Assembly (NCBI GenBank): GCA_001660395.1
Contig: LXWE01000001.1
Coordinates: 62,001 to 126,000 of the forward strand
Direction of reading: 5' to 3'
Source: Alteromonadaceae bacterium XY-R5
Lineage (GTDB): Bacteria > Pseudomonadota > Gammaproteobacteria > Enterobacterales > Alteromonadaceae
Length of the DNA: 64,000 nt
This document shows positions 1 through 8,373 of this stretch, piece by piece. Numbering within the stretch: the stretch's first letter is position 1; every line of letters starts with the position of its first letter. The translations under genes were made by a program, and so were the position numbers. The notes under the pieces were generated by a model. That model saw nothing but the letters and a program-made list of their open reading frames with translations. It was not told the origin of the DNA and made no database searches.

Positions 1-2942
1 GTCATGCCCAGGAAGTACTGGGTACCGAAGTACTGAATGGTCCCTGTCAGGGCTTCTGTGCCGAAATAACTCTTCGTTGGTTCATCTGTCAGGTTATTAA
101 CCTGGAACAGAAAACCGAGGTGCTCATCGACGTTGTATGAAGCCTGAAAATCCACCACTGTCTCTTTGTCGAAGTTAACTTCCTGGCTATTGATTGCCAC
201 CTGGTCGGAAACAAAGGGAGAGCGATAGCGCACGCTGACACGTGTTTCGAAATCCTGATATTCCCAGAACACAGTTGTGTTCAGAACGTTTTCAGACAGA
301 CCATTGAGGCTTTGCTCAACGCTGGCACCGCCAAGGTCTGTACTTTTCTGGATTTCACTTTCGGTATAGGAATAGCTTGCACTGACGCCCAGACCATTGA
401 AGGGTTCAGGCAGGAAGCTGTAGATCTGTGTATACGCCAGTTCCAAACCGCGAATATAACCGCCTTCGGCGTTATTTACGGCTGTGGTGTAAGTGCTGTT
501 TTCTGTCGGTACTTCCACTGTCAGCACTTCGCCGTCAGTGTCATACACCAGGTCACCGTCACTGTCGTACACATTCACTGTTACAGATGTCGGTACATCA
601 AACCCATTGCCAGCGAAATCAAACGGGTCAATACCGAAGGTATCAATGAAAGAATCAATGTTTTTGTAGAAAATTGCCGCAACAAACGCGCCATCAGTGT
701 CTTCAAAGTAACGCTCGTAAGACAGGTCAAACTGGGTTGCGTAGAAAGGCAAAAGATACGGGCTATTCGTTGAATTACCGGTGATTTTGGCAGTTTGAGA
801 TGACAGTACAATTTCACCTGTGTCTTCATCCATCACGGCTGCTACATCTTCAACATAGACGCTTGCATTCGAGAACAGACGGTTAATAGGTGCACGTCCC
901 ATTACCTTAGCGGCTGCAAAACGTATCTGATCATGTTCGGTCAGCTTAAAGTTCAGGTTTAATGACGGCAGATAATCCGTGTATTTCACCCCGATAATTG
1001 CCGGACGGTACTGATCGCTGATCAAGCCCACTTCATCGGTAATGTATTGAGCACCTTGCTCTGGATCACCATCAACATCCTGCAATACGGTTGAGCGCTG
1101 ATCGGTTTCCACCATACGGATACCAATATTACCGGTAATCGGCAGGCCAAATAACTCCGTATCAATGTTTGCCATAAAGTAAGCTGCAAACACGTCTTCA
1201 TAAACATCACCGCTTTCCAGCATTGACCAGGACGTATCACGACCACCTGTAGTGGTGCTGTTGATGACGCCTTCAAATCCGCTGCCCCAGCTTTGGACCG
1301 GTTGTGGACGTCCATCAGGGAACCAGGCATCTAAGGCTTTATTCACGTCAATGGCCAGGTAACTTGGGAAATAAGAAAACTCACCTTCCCAGTCAACCAC
1401 ATTCACCATGTCTTCAGTGAGCTGTAACGGTGCTTCTGAGCTTGAGAAGCCTGAGTCATTGCCGTATTCAAACACAGAACGATCATTGCTGTATTCACGC
1501 TCTGAGTAACGCATTCCCACTTCAATGGAAGAGAAAATCGGCATGTCTAGCTGATACTGTGCGTCAATTCGATACGCGGTGATTTTGTCTTCATTTTCGT
1601 AAGGATAAATGCCGTATTTACTGACCATAACTTTGTCTAAATCAGTAAAATCCGCCGCCTGATTAAAGCCTACATCGGGCAGATTCAAACCATTTAGCTG
1701 GTAGTTGATCGCTACGTTGGTATCCAGTGTCGGTGTATCGGCATTGGCATCTTCGGCGACAAGTGCCCATAACAGGCCATTACGGAAGTTGCTTTTCGCA
1801 TTTGACAGCGAGATATCGAATGCCAGGCTAAAATCATCTGTAACCTGCCAATCAGCATTGATACCAAAACTGGCAACTTCGTCGTAGTCCCGGTTATCGT
1901 CGTTAACCAATTCTACACGTGTGCTGCTGGAAGACGTTCGACCGATAGAAGCGCCAGTGACAGAGCTTCCGTTTATAACTGCATTGTTCACAGATGAACG
2001 GGTGCCATCGAATTTAACCCGGAACCCACGGGCAAACTCTTCAGAATCGAACTTCGACAAAAACGCATCGGCGCGCAGAGTAAAATTATCGGCAGCGACC
2101 CACTCGATGGCTGCCATGTAACCATCACGGGTTTCTTCCCCGCCCTGGTGCTGCAACTCAAAGCCTTCACTCAGGTATTCGTTTTCACCATCACCGTCAA
2201 GATCACGCTCTGCGTTGTATGCTAAGCCCACAAATTGCGTAGATACGCTGGGCTGATACAAACGCGCATAACCAAAGGCAAGACCAAGCGTATCATCCAG
2301 GAATTTCCCCTGGTAAGAAAAGCTCATGCGATGGCCATATTCTTCACCGTCGGCAATTTCTCCGGCACGGTCGTTATACATGCCACGCAGATTAACATTG
2401 AGCTTGTAGGGCTCATCAATGGCTAACGGACTGGCGGTTTTTAACTCAACCGTTCCCGCAACACCACCTTCAATCAACGACGCTTTAGGCGTTTTATATA
2501 CCGCAGCCGAAGATATCAACTCAGATGGATACTGGTCGAATTCGATTGAACGGCTGCCGCTGGTAGACACCTGTTCACGACCATTTAAGGTCGAGAACAC
2601 GAAATCCCCGGCCATACCCCGGATATTGATTTCCGCTGCCTGCCCACCTGTGCGCACAGCAGAAATACCCGGCAGACGTGTTAATGCGTCAGCCATGGAT
2701 ACGTCTGGCAAACCACCTAAATCATCTGCTGAAATTTGCTCGGATACCGTATCGCCAAAGCGCTTTTGGTTAAGAGACTGGATCAGACTGGTACTAAACC
2801 CTCTGACTTCGATTTTCTCAATGACCTGCTCGTCTTGCGATTGCTCATCAAGGGCTTCCTGCGCATAAAGGGGCGTATGCAGTGAACATAGCCCCCCACC
2901 GATCAGCGCAGCGGTGATCAAACTGGGTCTGAATTTTTTCAT
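1..2942 (-). CDS. TonB-dependent receptor, Xanthomonas/Caulobacter type (3' end cut by window edge)
   Basis: This is an outer-membrane TonB-dependent receptor, probably for a glycan or oligosaccharide. The frame is open from an ATG at 2942 to the left edge. The N terminus is a signal peptide (KKFRPSLITAALIGGG, cleavage near YAQ-EA), followed by a TonB-box-like stretch (IEKIEVRGF) and a plug domain with DDLGGLPDVSMADALTRLPG, the hallmark of the TIGR01782-like family, and then a long beta-barrel. The last codons read QYFLGM, close to the usual C-terminal ending of the two paralogues downstream, so only a handful of residues are missing. It resembles the receptors at 4984-7809 and 8374-11160 but is the most divergent of the three. 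The start is supported by GGGACACA just upstream, shared with both paralogues. The ligand cannot be read from sequence. Confidence 0.93.
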   Translation of the reverse strand, partial: MKKFRPSLITAALIGGGLCSLHTPLYAQEALDEQSQDEQVIEKIEVRGFSTSLIQSLNQKRFGDTVSEQISADDLGGLPDVSMADALTRLPGISAVRTGGQAAEINIRGMAGDFVFSTLNGREQVSTSGSRSIEFDQYPSELISSAAVYKTPKASLIEGGVAGTVELKTASPLAIDEPYKLNVNLRGMYNDRAGEIADGEEYGHRMSFSYQGKFLDDTLGLAFGYARLYQPSVSTQFVGLAYNAERDLDGDGENEYLSEGFELQHQGGEETRDGYMAAIEWVAADNFTLRADAFLSKFDSEEFARGFRVKFDGTRSSVNNAVINGSSVTGASIGRTSSSSTRVELVNDDNRDYDEVASFGINADWQVTDDFSLAFDISLSNAKSNFRNGLLWALVAEDANADTPTLDTNVAINYQLNGLNLPDVGFNQAADFTDLDKVMVSKYGIYPYENEDKITAYRIDAQYQLDMPIFSSIEVGMRYSEREYSNDRSVFEYGNDSGFSSSEAPLQLTEDMVNVVDWEGEFSYFPSYLAIDVNKALDAWFPDGRPQPVQSWGSGFEGVINSTTTGGRDTSWSMLESGDVYEDVFAAYFMANIDTELFGLPITGNIGIRMVETDQRSTVLQDVDGDPEQGAQYITDEVGLISDQYRPAIIGVKYTDYLPSLNLNFKLTEHDQIRFAAAKVMGRAPINRLFSNASVYVEDVAAVMDEDTGEIVLSSQTAKITGNSTNSPYLLPFYATQFDLSYERYFEDTDGAFVAAIFYKNIDSFIDTFGIDPFDFAGNGFDVPTSVTVNVYDSDGDLVYDTDGEVLTVEVPTENSTYTTAVNNAEGGYIRGLELAYTQIYSFLPEPFNGLGVSASYSYTESEIQKSTDLGGASVEQSLNGLSENVLNTTVFWEYQDFETRVSVRYRSPFVSDQVAINSQEVNFDKETVVDFQASYNVDEHLGFLFQVNNLTDEPTKSYFGTEALTGTIQYFGTQYFLGM

Positions 2943-2944
2943 TT

Positions 2945-2953
2945 GTGTGTCCC
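2945..2953 (-). promoter_or_regulatory. Shared GGGACACA ribosome-binding context of TBDR genes
   Basis: On the minus strand GGGACACACAAATG precedes the first receptor. The second receptor has GGGACACATAAATG (7807-7820) and the third GGGACACATCATG (11158-11170). Conservation across three otherwise diverged leaders fixes the start codons and suggests a common translation-initiation element. Confidence 0.65.
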
Positions 2954-3058
2954 GTTCGTTCCCAACTGTAACGTGTGAAGAAATTTTCCATCGGAAATTT
3001 TCTTCCTTTCATCTCCCTATTAAATAGTATCGCTGTGGTCACACTTTGCTCAATTTCC

Positions 3059-3072
3059 TGCATACGTATTCA
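3059..3072. promoter_or_regulatory. Putative LacI-family operator, copy 1 (TGCATACGTATTCA)
   Basis: This near-perfect palindrome is centred on CG and lies 117 bp upstream of the first receptor start. The identical 14-mer occurs at 7929-7942 and 11264-11277, each upstream of a paralogous receptor. The shape TGNNANCGNTNNCA fits LacI-family operators. The minus-strand sequence just downstream (AAATTGAG then CAAAG) is also shared with copy 2. No regulator gene of this family lies in the window. Confidence 0.7.
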
Positions 3073-3215
3073 GTGAAAATTTACACATTCTTTTAACAAC
3101 AAAGCTCATATCAAACCGTCTCACCCGCAATTCAGAATCAACATCTTCACCATATTATTCATGCACTTATAAAGTTTGCATAAGATAAAAGAAAATAGAC
3201 TGTTAACGTATTTGT

Positions 3216-3232
3216 TAGTAATTAAATTACAA
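3216..3232. promoter_or_regulatory. HexR-like palindrome (TAGTAATTAAATTACAA)
   Basis: It differs at one position from the TTGTAATWWWATTACAA pattern known for HexR, the RpiR-family regulator of central sugar metabolism in Gammaproteobacteria. A related site lies at 11301-11317 before the third receptor. The sequence is AT-rich, so chance occurrence is possible. Confidence 0.35.
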
Positions 3233-3248
3233 AATGTATATATTACCG

Positions 3249-3270
3249 CCAATGAAAACGCTTGCATTGG
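3249..3270. promoter_or_regulatory. Second putative LacI/GalR-family operator (AATGAAAACGCTTGCATT core)
   Basis: The core matches TGNAANCGNTTNCA at every fixed position, and the palindrome extends outward through CCAATG/CATTGG. It differs from the site shared by the three receptors, so a second regulator of the same family may act here. It lies about 310 bp before the receptor start, which is far for a simple repressor site. Confidence 0.45.
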
Positions 3271-3356
3271 TTAGCAAAATCAAGCTTATTGGTGAATTCT
3301 GAAATAAAACTAGATTTGTTGATAAGTGGAGCGATAAATCAGCAAAAGTGGGACTC

Positions 3357-3387
3357 GCTGCTAAGCCTATCAGGGTGGCTTAGCAGC
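3357..3387 (-). terminator. Hairpin downstream of halogenase gene
   Basis: A perfect 11-bp stem (GCTGCTAAGCC / GGCTTAGCAGC) with a 9-nt loop lies just past the halogenase stop at 3399. The following U-run is weak on minus, so this may be a poor intrinsic terminator or an mRNA 3'-end stabiliser. Confidence 0.55.
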
Positions 3388-3398
3388 TCATTTAGAAA

Positions 3399-4886
3399 CT
3401 AGCGATATAGCGAACGTAAAAATTCATCATGTTTGGGTAACGATTGCAAAACATTAGATTTAATGCGCTTAATATTCTCAAGCATATCCCTGAGTTGCTG
3501 CATGTCAGGCACACCCGCCAAAGGGTGAAAATCGTCAGGCTCAATCCCCTGCCCCAGCATTACTTGTAACCAGGAACTGTCTAAAAACAGGTCTGGCTGA
3601 GAACGCATCAAACTGCCCGATTGTTTGAATAAAGCCAGCTTATGCTGGAGTGATTCGGGAATCGGCAGCGCTGCAACTTCACGCCAAAACGCCGTATCCC
3701 GCCGCTGGGTTTGGTAATAATGCAGTACTAGAAAGTCTCGAATCTGCAAATATTCTTCCTCTGTCTGGCGGTTGTATTCAGACACCGCAGATTGCTGAAT
3801 TCCCTGATGCGGAAACAATTTCAGAAACCGGACAATGGCTGACTGAATCAAATGAATGCTGGTGGATTCCAGTGGTTCTAAAAATCCACTCGCCAGCCCG
3901 ACTGCGATAACGTTATGTTTCCAGGGCTGACGTACACGTCCCGTGGTAAAACGAATGCGTTTGGGATCTGCTAATGGCTGACTGTCAAGATTGCTCATTA
4001 ACTCCTGCTGCGCGTCATCATCAGAGATAAAGCGACTGCAATATACCAATCCATTGCCATTGCGATGTTGCAGAGGAATGCGCCATTGCCAGCCAGCGCT
4101 TCGCGCAATAGAACGGGTAAAAGGTAACGTGGTTTCCAGGCGTTCAGACGGGACTGCGATTGCAGAATCACATGGCAATAAATGTCGCCAGTCGTCAAAT
4201 CCAGTACCCAACGTTTGCTGTATGAGCAGACCTTTAAAACCGCTACAGTCGATGAACAAATCGCCATCAATCTGCTGCCCGCTTTCTAGTACCAACGCCT
4301 CCACAAAACCTGTTTTGGGGCATTGGTTAACATTGCGTACCTTCCCTTCAATACGTGTGACACCCCAGGGCTCACAGTGTTTTCGCAAAAACCGGGCGTA
4401 AAGTGATGCATCAAAATGGTAGGCATAGGGAATATCAGAAAGTGGCTCCCTGTTGTGAATCGGTGCAAATTTTCCGGCCTCGGCACACAAATAATTTAAG
4501 TCGTATTGCCAGATATCATCAGCAACGCCCTGTTGTTTAGCGCGTAACCAATAGTGATGAAAGTCGCAGAAGGCAAAACTCTTTCCGGGTGCCCCAAAGG
4601 TATGGTAGTAATACTGGTCGTGCTGCCACCAGTTTTCAAATCGAATGGCCAATTTAATCGTGGCCTGGGTTTCACGCAGAAATTCGGCCTCATCCAGTCC
4701 CAGTACGGCATTGACCTGACGTATTGGCGGAATAGTTGCTTCGCCCACCCCGACAGAACCGATCTCTTCTGATTCCACCAGGGTAATATACACTGCGTTG
4801 CCCAGCACTTTCTTCAGCAATGCCGCGGACATCCAGCCGGCGGTGCCACCTCCCAGTATCACGACGCGTTTGATTTGTTTTTCCAT
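3399..4886 (-). CDS. Flavin-dependent tryptophan-halogenase-like protein
   Basis: This 495-residue protein belongs to the tryptophan halogenase family, which uses FADH2, chloride or bromide and O2. An N-terminal FAD-binding GGGTAGW lies at residues 12-18 and GVGEATIPP at 46-54. A lysine at 78 in TIKLAIRFENW matches the catalytic lysine of PrnA (K79). WQWRIP at 266-271 is the WxWxIP signature, and E340 in LEPLEST matches the catalytic glutamate region. Family key residues are therefore intact. Such genes recur next to TIGR01782-type receptors in carbohydrate-utilisation loci of Alteromonadales, Xanthomonas and Caulobacter, where the true substrate is unknown. Its start is 11 bases beyond the terminator at 4898-4929, so it may depend on read-through from the upstream receptor. 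I see no promoter or palindrome of its own. Confidence 0.92.
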   Translation of the reverse strand: MEKQIKRVVILGGGTAGWMSAALLKKVLGNAVYITLVESEEIGSVGVGEATIPPIRQVNAVLGLDEAEFLRETQATIKLAIRFENWWQHDQYYYHTFGAPGKSFAFCDFHHYWLRAKQQGVADDIWQYDLNYLCAEAGKFAPIHNREPLSDIPYAYHFDASLYARFLRKHCEPWGVTRIEGKVRNVNQCPKTGFVEALVLESGQQIDGDLFIDCSGFKGLLIQQTLGTGFDDWRHLLPCDSAIAVPSERLETTLPFTRSIARSAGWQWRIPLQHRNGNGLVYCSRFISDDDAQQELMSNLDSQPLADPKRIRFTTGRVRQPWKHNVIAVGLASGFLEPLESTSIHLIQSAIVRFLKLFPHQGIQQSAVSEYNRQTEEEYLQIRDFLVLHYYQTQRRDTAFWREVAALPIPESLQHKLALFKQSGSLMRSQPDLFLDSSWLQVMLGQGIEPDDFHPLAGVPDMQQLRDMLENIKRIKSNVLQSLPKHDEFLRSLYR

Positions 4887-4897
4887 GACAACACCAT

Positions 4898-4929
4898 AAA
4901 AAAGCCCCGAGCTATTATCTTCGGGGCTT
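4898..4929 (-). terminator. Intrinsic terminator between TBDR and halogenase genes
   Basis: A perfect 9-bp stem (AAGCCCCGA / TCGGGGCTT) with a 10-nt loop is followed on the minus strand by a run of Ts. It ends the upstream receptor transcript but sits just before the halogenase start, so it may act as an attenuator lowering halogenase expression. Confidence 0.88.
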
Positions 4930-4983
4930 CTGTCTTAAATACAAGAAGTTTTGCCTTTTCAGGGTCAACCTCTTGGCTTCACC

Positions 4984-7809
4984 TTAAAATGTGTAGTTCA
5001 GACCCAACATATAGTTGGCACCAAAGGCCTGATAGCTATTAATCTTACGAGGATCACTATCACTGGCTTTAATCGTGTCTTCATCCGTCAGGTTTTGACC
5101 CTGCAAGGTTACCCGCAGGCCTTTTAACCAATCAATATCGGAATCACGGAAATCATAACCAACCTGCGCATCCCACAACTCGCTACCACTGTCAGTATCA
5201 TCGGTCAGTGCCAGGCTGCCGCCACGTACTTCGGTCAGGAAATCCGTACGTTTGGTACCTGAAATGCGGAATTCAAAGCCACCGCGCTCATAGTAAAGCG
5301 TCAGGCTGTATGATTCGTCAGACAGACCAGGGATACGATCTTCCTCCCCGTCATCCACATCCAGTTTGCCATCCAGGAAAGTTGCACTGGCGTACAAACC
5401 AAATCCATCCAGTGCATCGGCGAGCAAGCTGAAAGGTAAGCTGGCTTGCAACTCATAACCACGAACGAAACCGGTATATCCATCAACAGGACGGTCTACA
5501 TTACCGACAAACAACACCGGCGCACCGCCAGTAGATGACTGGTGATAGCTAGGAATATAAACATCGGTAAAGTCAGTTTCTACCGGAGAGGATACATGCC
5601 AGTTCTTAATGTCTTTAAAGAAGAATGTCGCAGCAATGTAACCATCATCAGCAAAGTAGTTTTCATAGGCAAGGTCAAACTGATCAACCTCATAAGGTTT
5701 CAACTCTGGGTTACCAGCGCTGCCACTCCAGGGGCTAAAGTTGATATCTGAGCTATTGATGTTACTGTCGTTAAAAGCAAAACTCGCTTGGTTATTTGGA
5801 CGCATGTCATCCATACGTGGACGAGTAATTACCTTCGCCAAAGCTGTGCGCACAAACTGGCCGTCGGCCACTTCTGCACTCAGGTTTAATGTAGGCAGTA
5901 CATCGGTATAATCTGCGCCACCTTCCACTGGAGTGGCTACAGTGTAACCATCAGCACCTGTTGTGGTGCTAAAACCAGTAGAGCTTTGATCCGCACTTAC
6001 AACCTGCAGGCCGAAGTTACCGCGAATGAAGATATCTCCTACCTCAGCACTTAAATCAAACTTAGCAAATACCGTGGTAAGTTTTTCTTCCACCTCATAG
6101 GTGTCTCCCAGACGGTCATTCTGTACCAGTTCTGCGCTATTAGCTGTGTAATAACCAGAGTTATACAAACCCAAGCTGTCGTATGCTAATACGCCATCAA
6201 TACCGATGAAACTAAGGTCGGCTACACCCAGTACCTCAGGAATCGGACCATCATTGTCTCCTGTGGTATTGAAGTAATCAGGTGCCGTCAGATAATAGCC
6301 GTTGTTGTCCTTTGACTTACTGCGTTTTGAATAGGCAGCACCGAACGTTACATCCGTCACAATGCCCCAATCAACCGTGCCACGGGCCTGCAAACGCAAA
6401 CTATCCAGTGACTCCTCGAAGACGGGTTCATTCACGAAGCCATCTTGTGACAAGCTTCCAAACAATGGGTTACCCCAGGCTTGTGGACCGGCCAGACGAA
6501 TGAGGTCTGGGTCTGTTAAATCTGCACTTGGTAACGTTGGATGGTCACTATACATGACGCCTTTTGAAGTCATAGTCCACGAACGCGACGATGCTGGTCT
6601 GCCGTCGTTGCCTGCGCGGCCTGTACCTGAATAGCTTTCTACGTCGGTAATGTTTTTATCAACATCCCCTGTTGACACATCCAGTTCTGCGACCCAGTTT
6701 TCACTCAGGTCATACTTCACATTCAGACCAAACGTTTTTAACTCAGCCTTCTGGCGACGGGCATCGTTTCGTACAACTGAGTAATATGAATCCCAGTAAC
6801 CTGAGGTAACAAGACCATCTTCAATGCCTGTAATGTTGTAGTCAGCAGTTCCCCATTCTGCACCACCTTCTTCCAGGCCGCGACGCACGTCGTTTTCTTC
6901 AAAATCGATATAGAGCGCATCAAACTGAATCATCAGATCATTAGAAGGTGCGAACTGAATGACTGCAGCAATCGAGTCTCGTTCCAGCATGGCTGAGCGC
7001 ACAAACGAGTCATGCCCACCCAATACCTGATCACCAGATGATGCGGTTACCGCATCCGTATCGCGACGATCACTGTCCAAATTGACATCGGCATATCCCC
7101 AGGCGCGGAACTGCTCTTCCTGGCGAGGTGTTTCCATTGATGCTAATGCCAGCGCGACACCTAAACGATCATTTAAGAAGCTATCAACGAAGTTAAACGA
7201 GATACGATGACCGTCATTATCGAAATCCGGGTTTTTCGCATCTTCACCATTTTTCTCATAGTTCAGGTTTAATGCGATAGTACGTTCGGCTCCTAGTGGC
7301 TTAACTGTCTGTAAGTCAACGGTTCCACCGACGCCTTGGGTTAACAGGCCTGCTTCAGGGGTTTTGTATACGACTACGTTAGAAATAATTTCAGATGGGT
7401 ATAGATCGTATTCAACACCGCGGTTATCACCCATCCCCAGCAACTCACGACCATTTAGCGTGGTACCGACAAAGTTTTCGTTAAAACCACGCACCGATAA
7501 TCCGCTGGTACGACCGTTACGACGTTCCCCTGCCAGACCCGGCAAACGCGCCAGTGATTCTGCCACACTGGTATCCGGTAACTTACCAATATCTTCTGCT
7601 GACAACGCTTCAACAATGGAGGTGTTATCCATTTTAACGGCCTGGGCGCGCATTAAACTGGCGCGGATCCCCGAAACCTGAATCACTTCAACTTCAGCAG
7701 CGTCTGCCTGATTGTCTGTTTGCTCCTGCGCGATAGCGCCGATACTTGAGAACGCCATACCGCTGGCAATCATTGCTGCGGTGATTGAACTAGGTTTGAA
7801 TACTTTCAT
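4984..7809 (-). CDS. TonB-dependent receptor, Xanthomonas/Caulobacter type
   Basis: This 941-residue outer-membrane receptor has a signal peptide (start MKVFKPSSITAAMIASG, cleavage near IAQ-EQ), a TonB-box-like VEVIQVSGIRASL and a plug with EDIGKLPDTSVAESLARLPG. VRGFNENFVGTTLNGRE follows, then a barrel ending in NYMLGLNYTF with the terminal aromatic residue expected for outer-membrane insertion. The length and plug motif fit the TIGR01782-like carbohydrate receptors. The promoter region has the shared TGCATACGTATTCA site, and a terminator follows at 4898-4929. It may be cotranscribed with the halogenase by read-through. Substrate is unknown; maltooligosaccharide or another glycan is an inference from context. 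Confidence 0.95.
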   Translation of the reverse strand: MKVFKPSSITAAMIASGMAFSSIGAIAQEQTDNQADAAEVEVIQVSGIRASLMRAQAVKMDNTSIVEALSAEDIGKLPDTSVAESLARLPGLAGERRNGRTSGLSVRGFNENFVGTTLNGRELLGMGDNRGVEYDLYPSEIISNVVVYKTPEAGLLTQGVGGTVDLQTVKPLGAERTIALNLNYEKNGEDAKNPDFDNDGHRISFNFVDSFLNDRLGVALALASMETPRQEEQFRAWGYADVNLDSDRRDTDAVTASSGDQVLGGHDSFVRSAMLERDSIAAVIQFAPSNDLMIQFDALYIDFEENDVRRGLEEGGAEWGTADYNITGIEDGLVTSGYWDSYYSVVRNDARRQKAELKTFGLNVKYDLSENWVAELDVSTGDVDKNITDVESYSGTGRAGNDGRPASSRSWTMTSKGVMYSDHPTLPSADLTDPDLIRLAGPQAWGNPLFGSLSQDGFVNEPVFEESLDSLRLQARGTVDWGIVTDVTFGAAYSKRSKSKDNNGYYLTAPDYFNTTGDNDGPIPEVLGVADLSFIGIDGVLAYDSLGLYNSGYYTANSAELVQNDRLGDTYEVEEKLTTVFAKFDLSAEVGDIFIRGNFGLQVVSADQSSTGFSTTTGADGYTVATPVEGGADYTDVLPTLNLSAEVADGQFVRTALAKVITRPRMDDMRPNNQASFAFNDSNINSSDINFSPWSGSAGNPELKPYEVDQFDLAYENYFADDGYIAATFFFKDIKNWHVSSPVETDFTDVYIPSYHQSSTGGAPVLFVGNVDRPVDGYTGFVRGYELQASLPFSLLADALDGFGLYASATFLDGKLDVDDGEEDRIPGLSDESYSLTLYYERGGFEFRISGTKRTDFLTEVRGGSLALTDDTDSGSELWDAQVGYDFRDSDIDWLKGLRVTLQGQNLTDEDTIKASDSDPRKINSYQAFGANYMLGLNYTF

Positions 7810-7928
7810 TTATGTGTCCCATTTGTTGTTTTGAGAAATCAAATTTCCCAAAGAAACGAAAAGATCATGTCCTGTCATCTCTTTTTCAGCACAGATGTTA
7901 TTCCTTGCTTACTTTGCACTCAATTTTA

Positions 7929-7942
7929 TGCATACGTATTCA
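7929..7942. promoter_or_regulatory. Putative LacI-family operator, copy 2 (TGCATACGTATTCA)
   Basis: Identical to the 14-mer at 3059-3072 and 11264-11277, and 120 bp upstream of the second receptor start. On minus it is followed by TAAAATTGAG, which may include a -10 element and resembles the sequence at copy 1. Confidence 0.7.
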
Positions 7943-8316
7943 GATCAAAAAGTTACATTTATTTTACAGGTGTCAACAAAAACAGATATTTAACCCAATC
8001 AAATCAGGCTTTTTATTCCTTTAAAAACATATAGATATATATTTTGTATAGCGCTAGGTAATGTTTTGTAAATTTATGATCAAATCAGCGAATCTTTAAT
8101 ACGCTAACAGTGATTATGATGCATTTATCGTTAACATCAAATTAACACAAACTATTCAATCAAATTTGTCAGTAAGAAATACTGGGATATTTATCAGATT
8201 AAAACGCAGGAAAATGCTTCTGTTAGTCGAACGCGACTCTCATGTGCATCGATTAAATGGAAGGGATGGGACAAGCCTAACAACGCATGCGCCACTAAGT
8301 ATGGGTAATGAGAACG

Positions 8317-8353
8317 AAAAAACGCCCGTCAGGTAAGCCTGCGGGCGTTTTTC
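8317..8353 (-). terminator. Intrinsic terminator after third TBDR gene
   Basis: A strong stem (AAAAACGCCCG / CGGGCGTTTTT) is extended inward by CAGG/CCTG after a one-base bulge. It is flanked by A and T runs, so it could work in both directions. It lies 21 bases past the receptor stop. Confidence 0.9.
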
Positions 8354-8373
8354 AAAGCGAAACTGTCAGATAA

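Larger units (their letters stand above)
2943..3398. other. Intergenic region: TBDR promoter with several candidate operators
   Basis: This is a 456-base gap between the halogenase stop and the start of the first receptor, both on minus. It carries the shared TGCATACGTATTCA palindrome (3059-3072), a HexR-like palindrome (3216-3232), a second LacI-type palindrome (3249-3270) and an 11-bp hairpin (3357-3387). It is AT-rich and has no convincing ORF. Confidence 0.7.
7810..8373. other. Intergenic region between second and third TBDR genes
   Basis: This 564-base gap holds the promoter and operator of the second receptor (operator 7929-7942) and the terminator of the third receptor (8317-8353). 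The rest is AT-rich with an 8-bp palindrome TAGCGCTA near 8050 and no credible gene. Confidence 0.7.

Noticed and set aside
3399-4886. Halogenase as a sign of a natural-product gene cluster
   Set aside because: No synthase, tailoring or resistance genes lie nearby. The neighbours are nutrient receptors and TCA genes.
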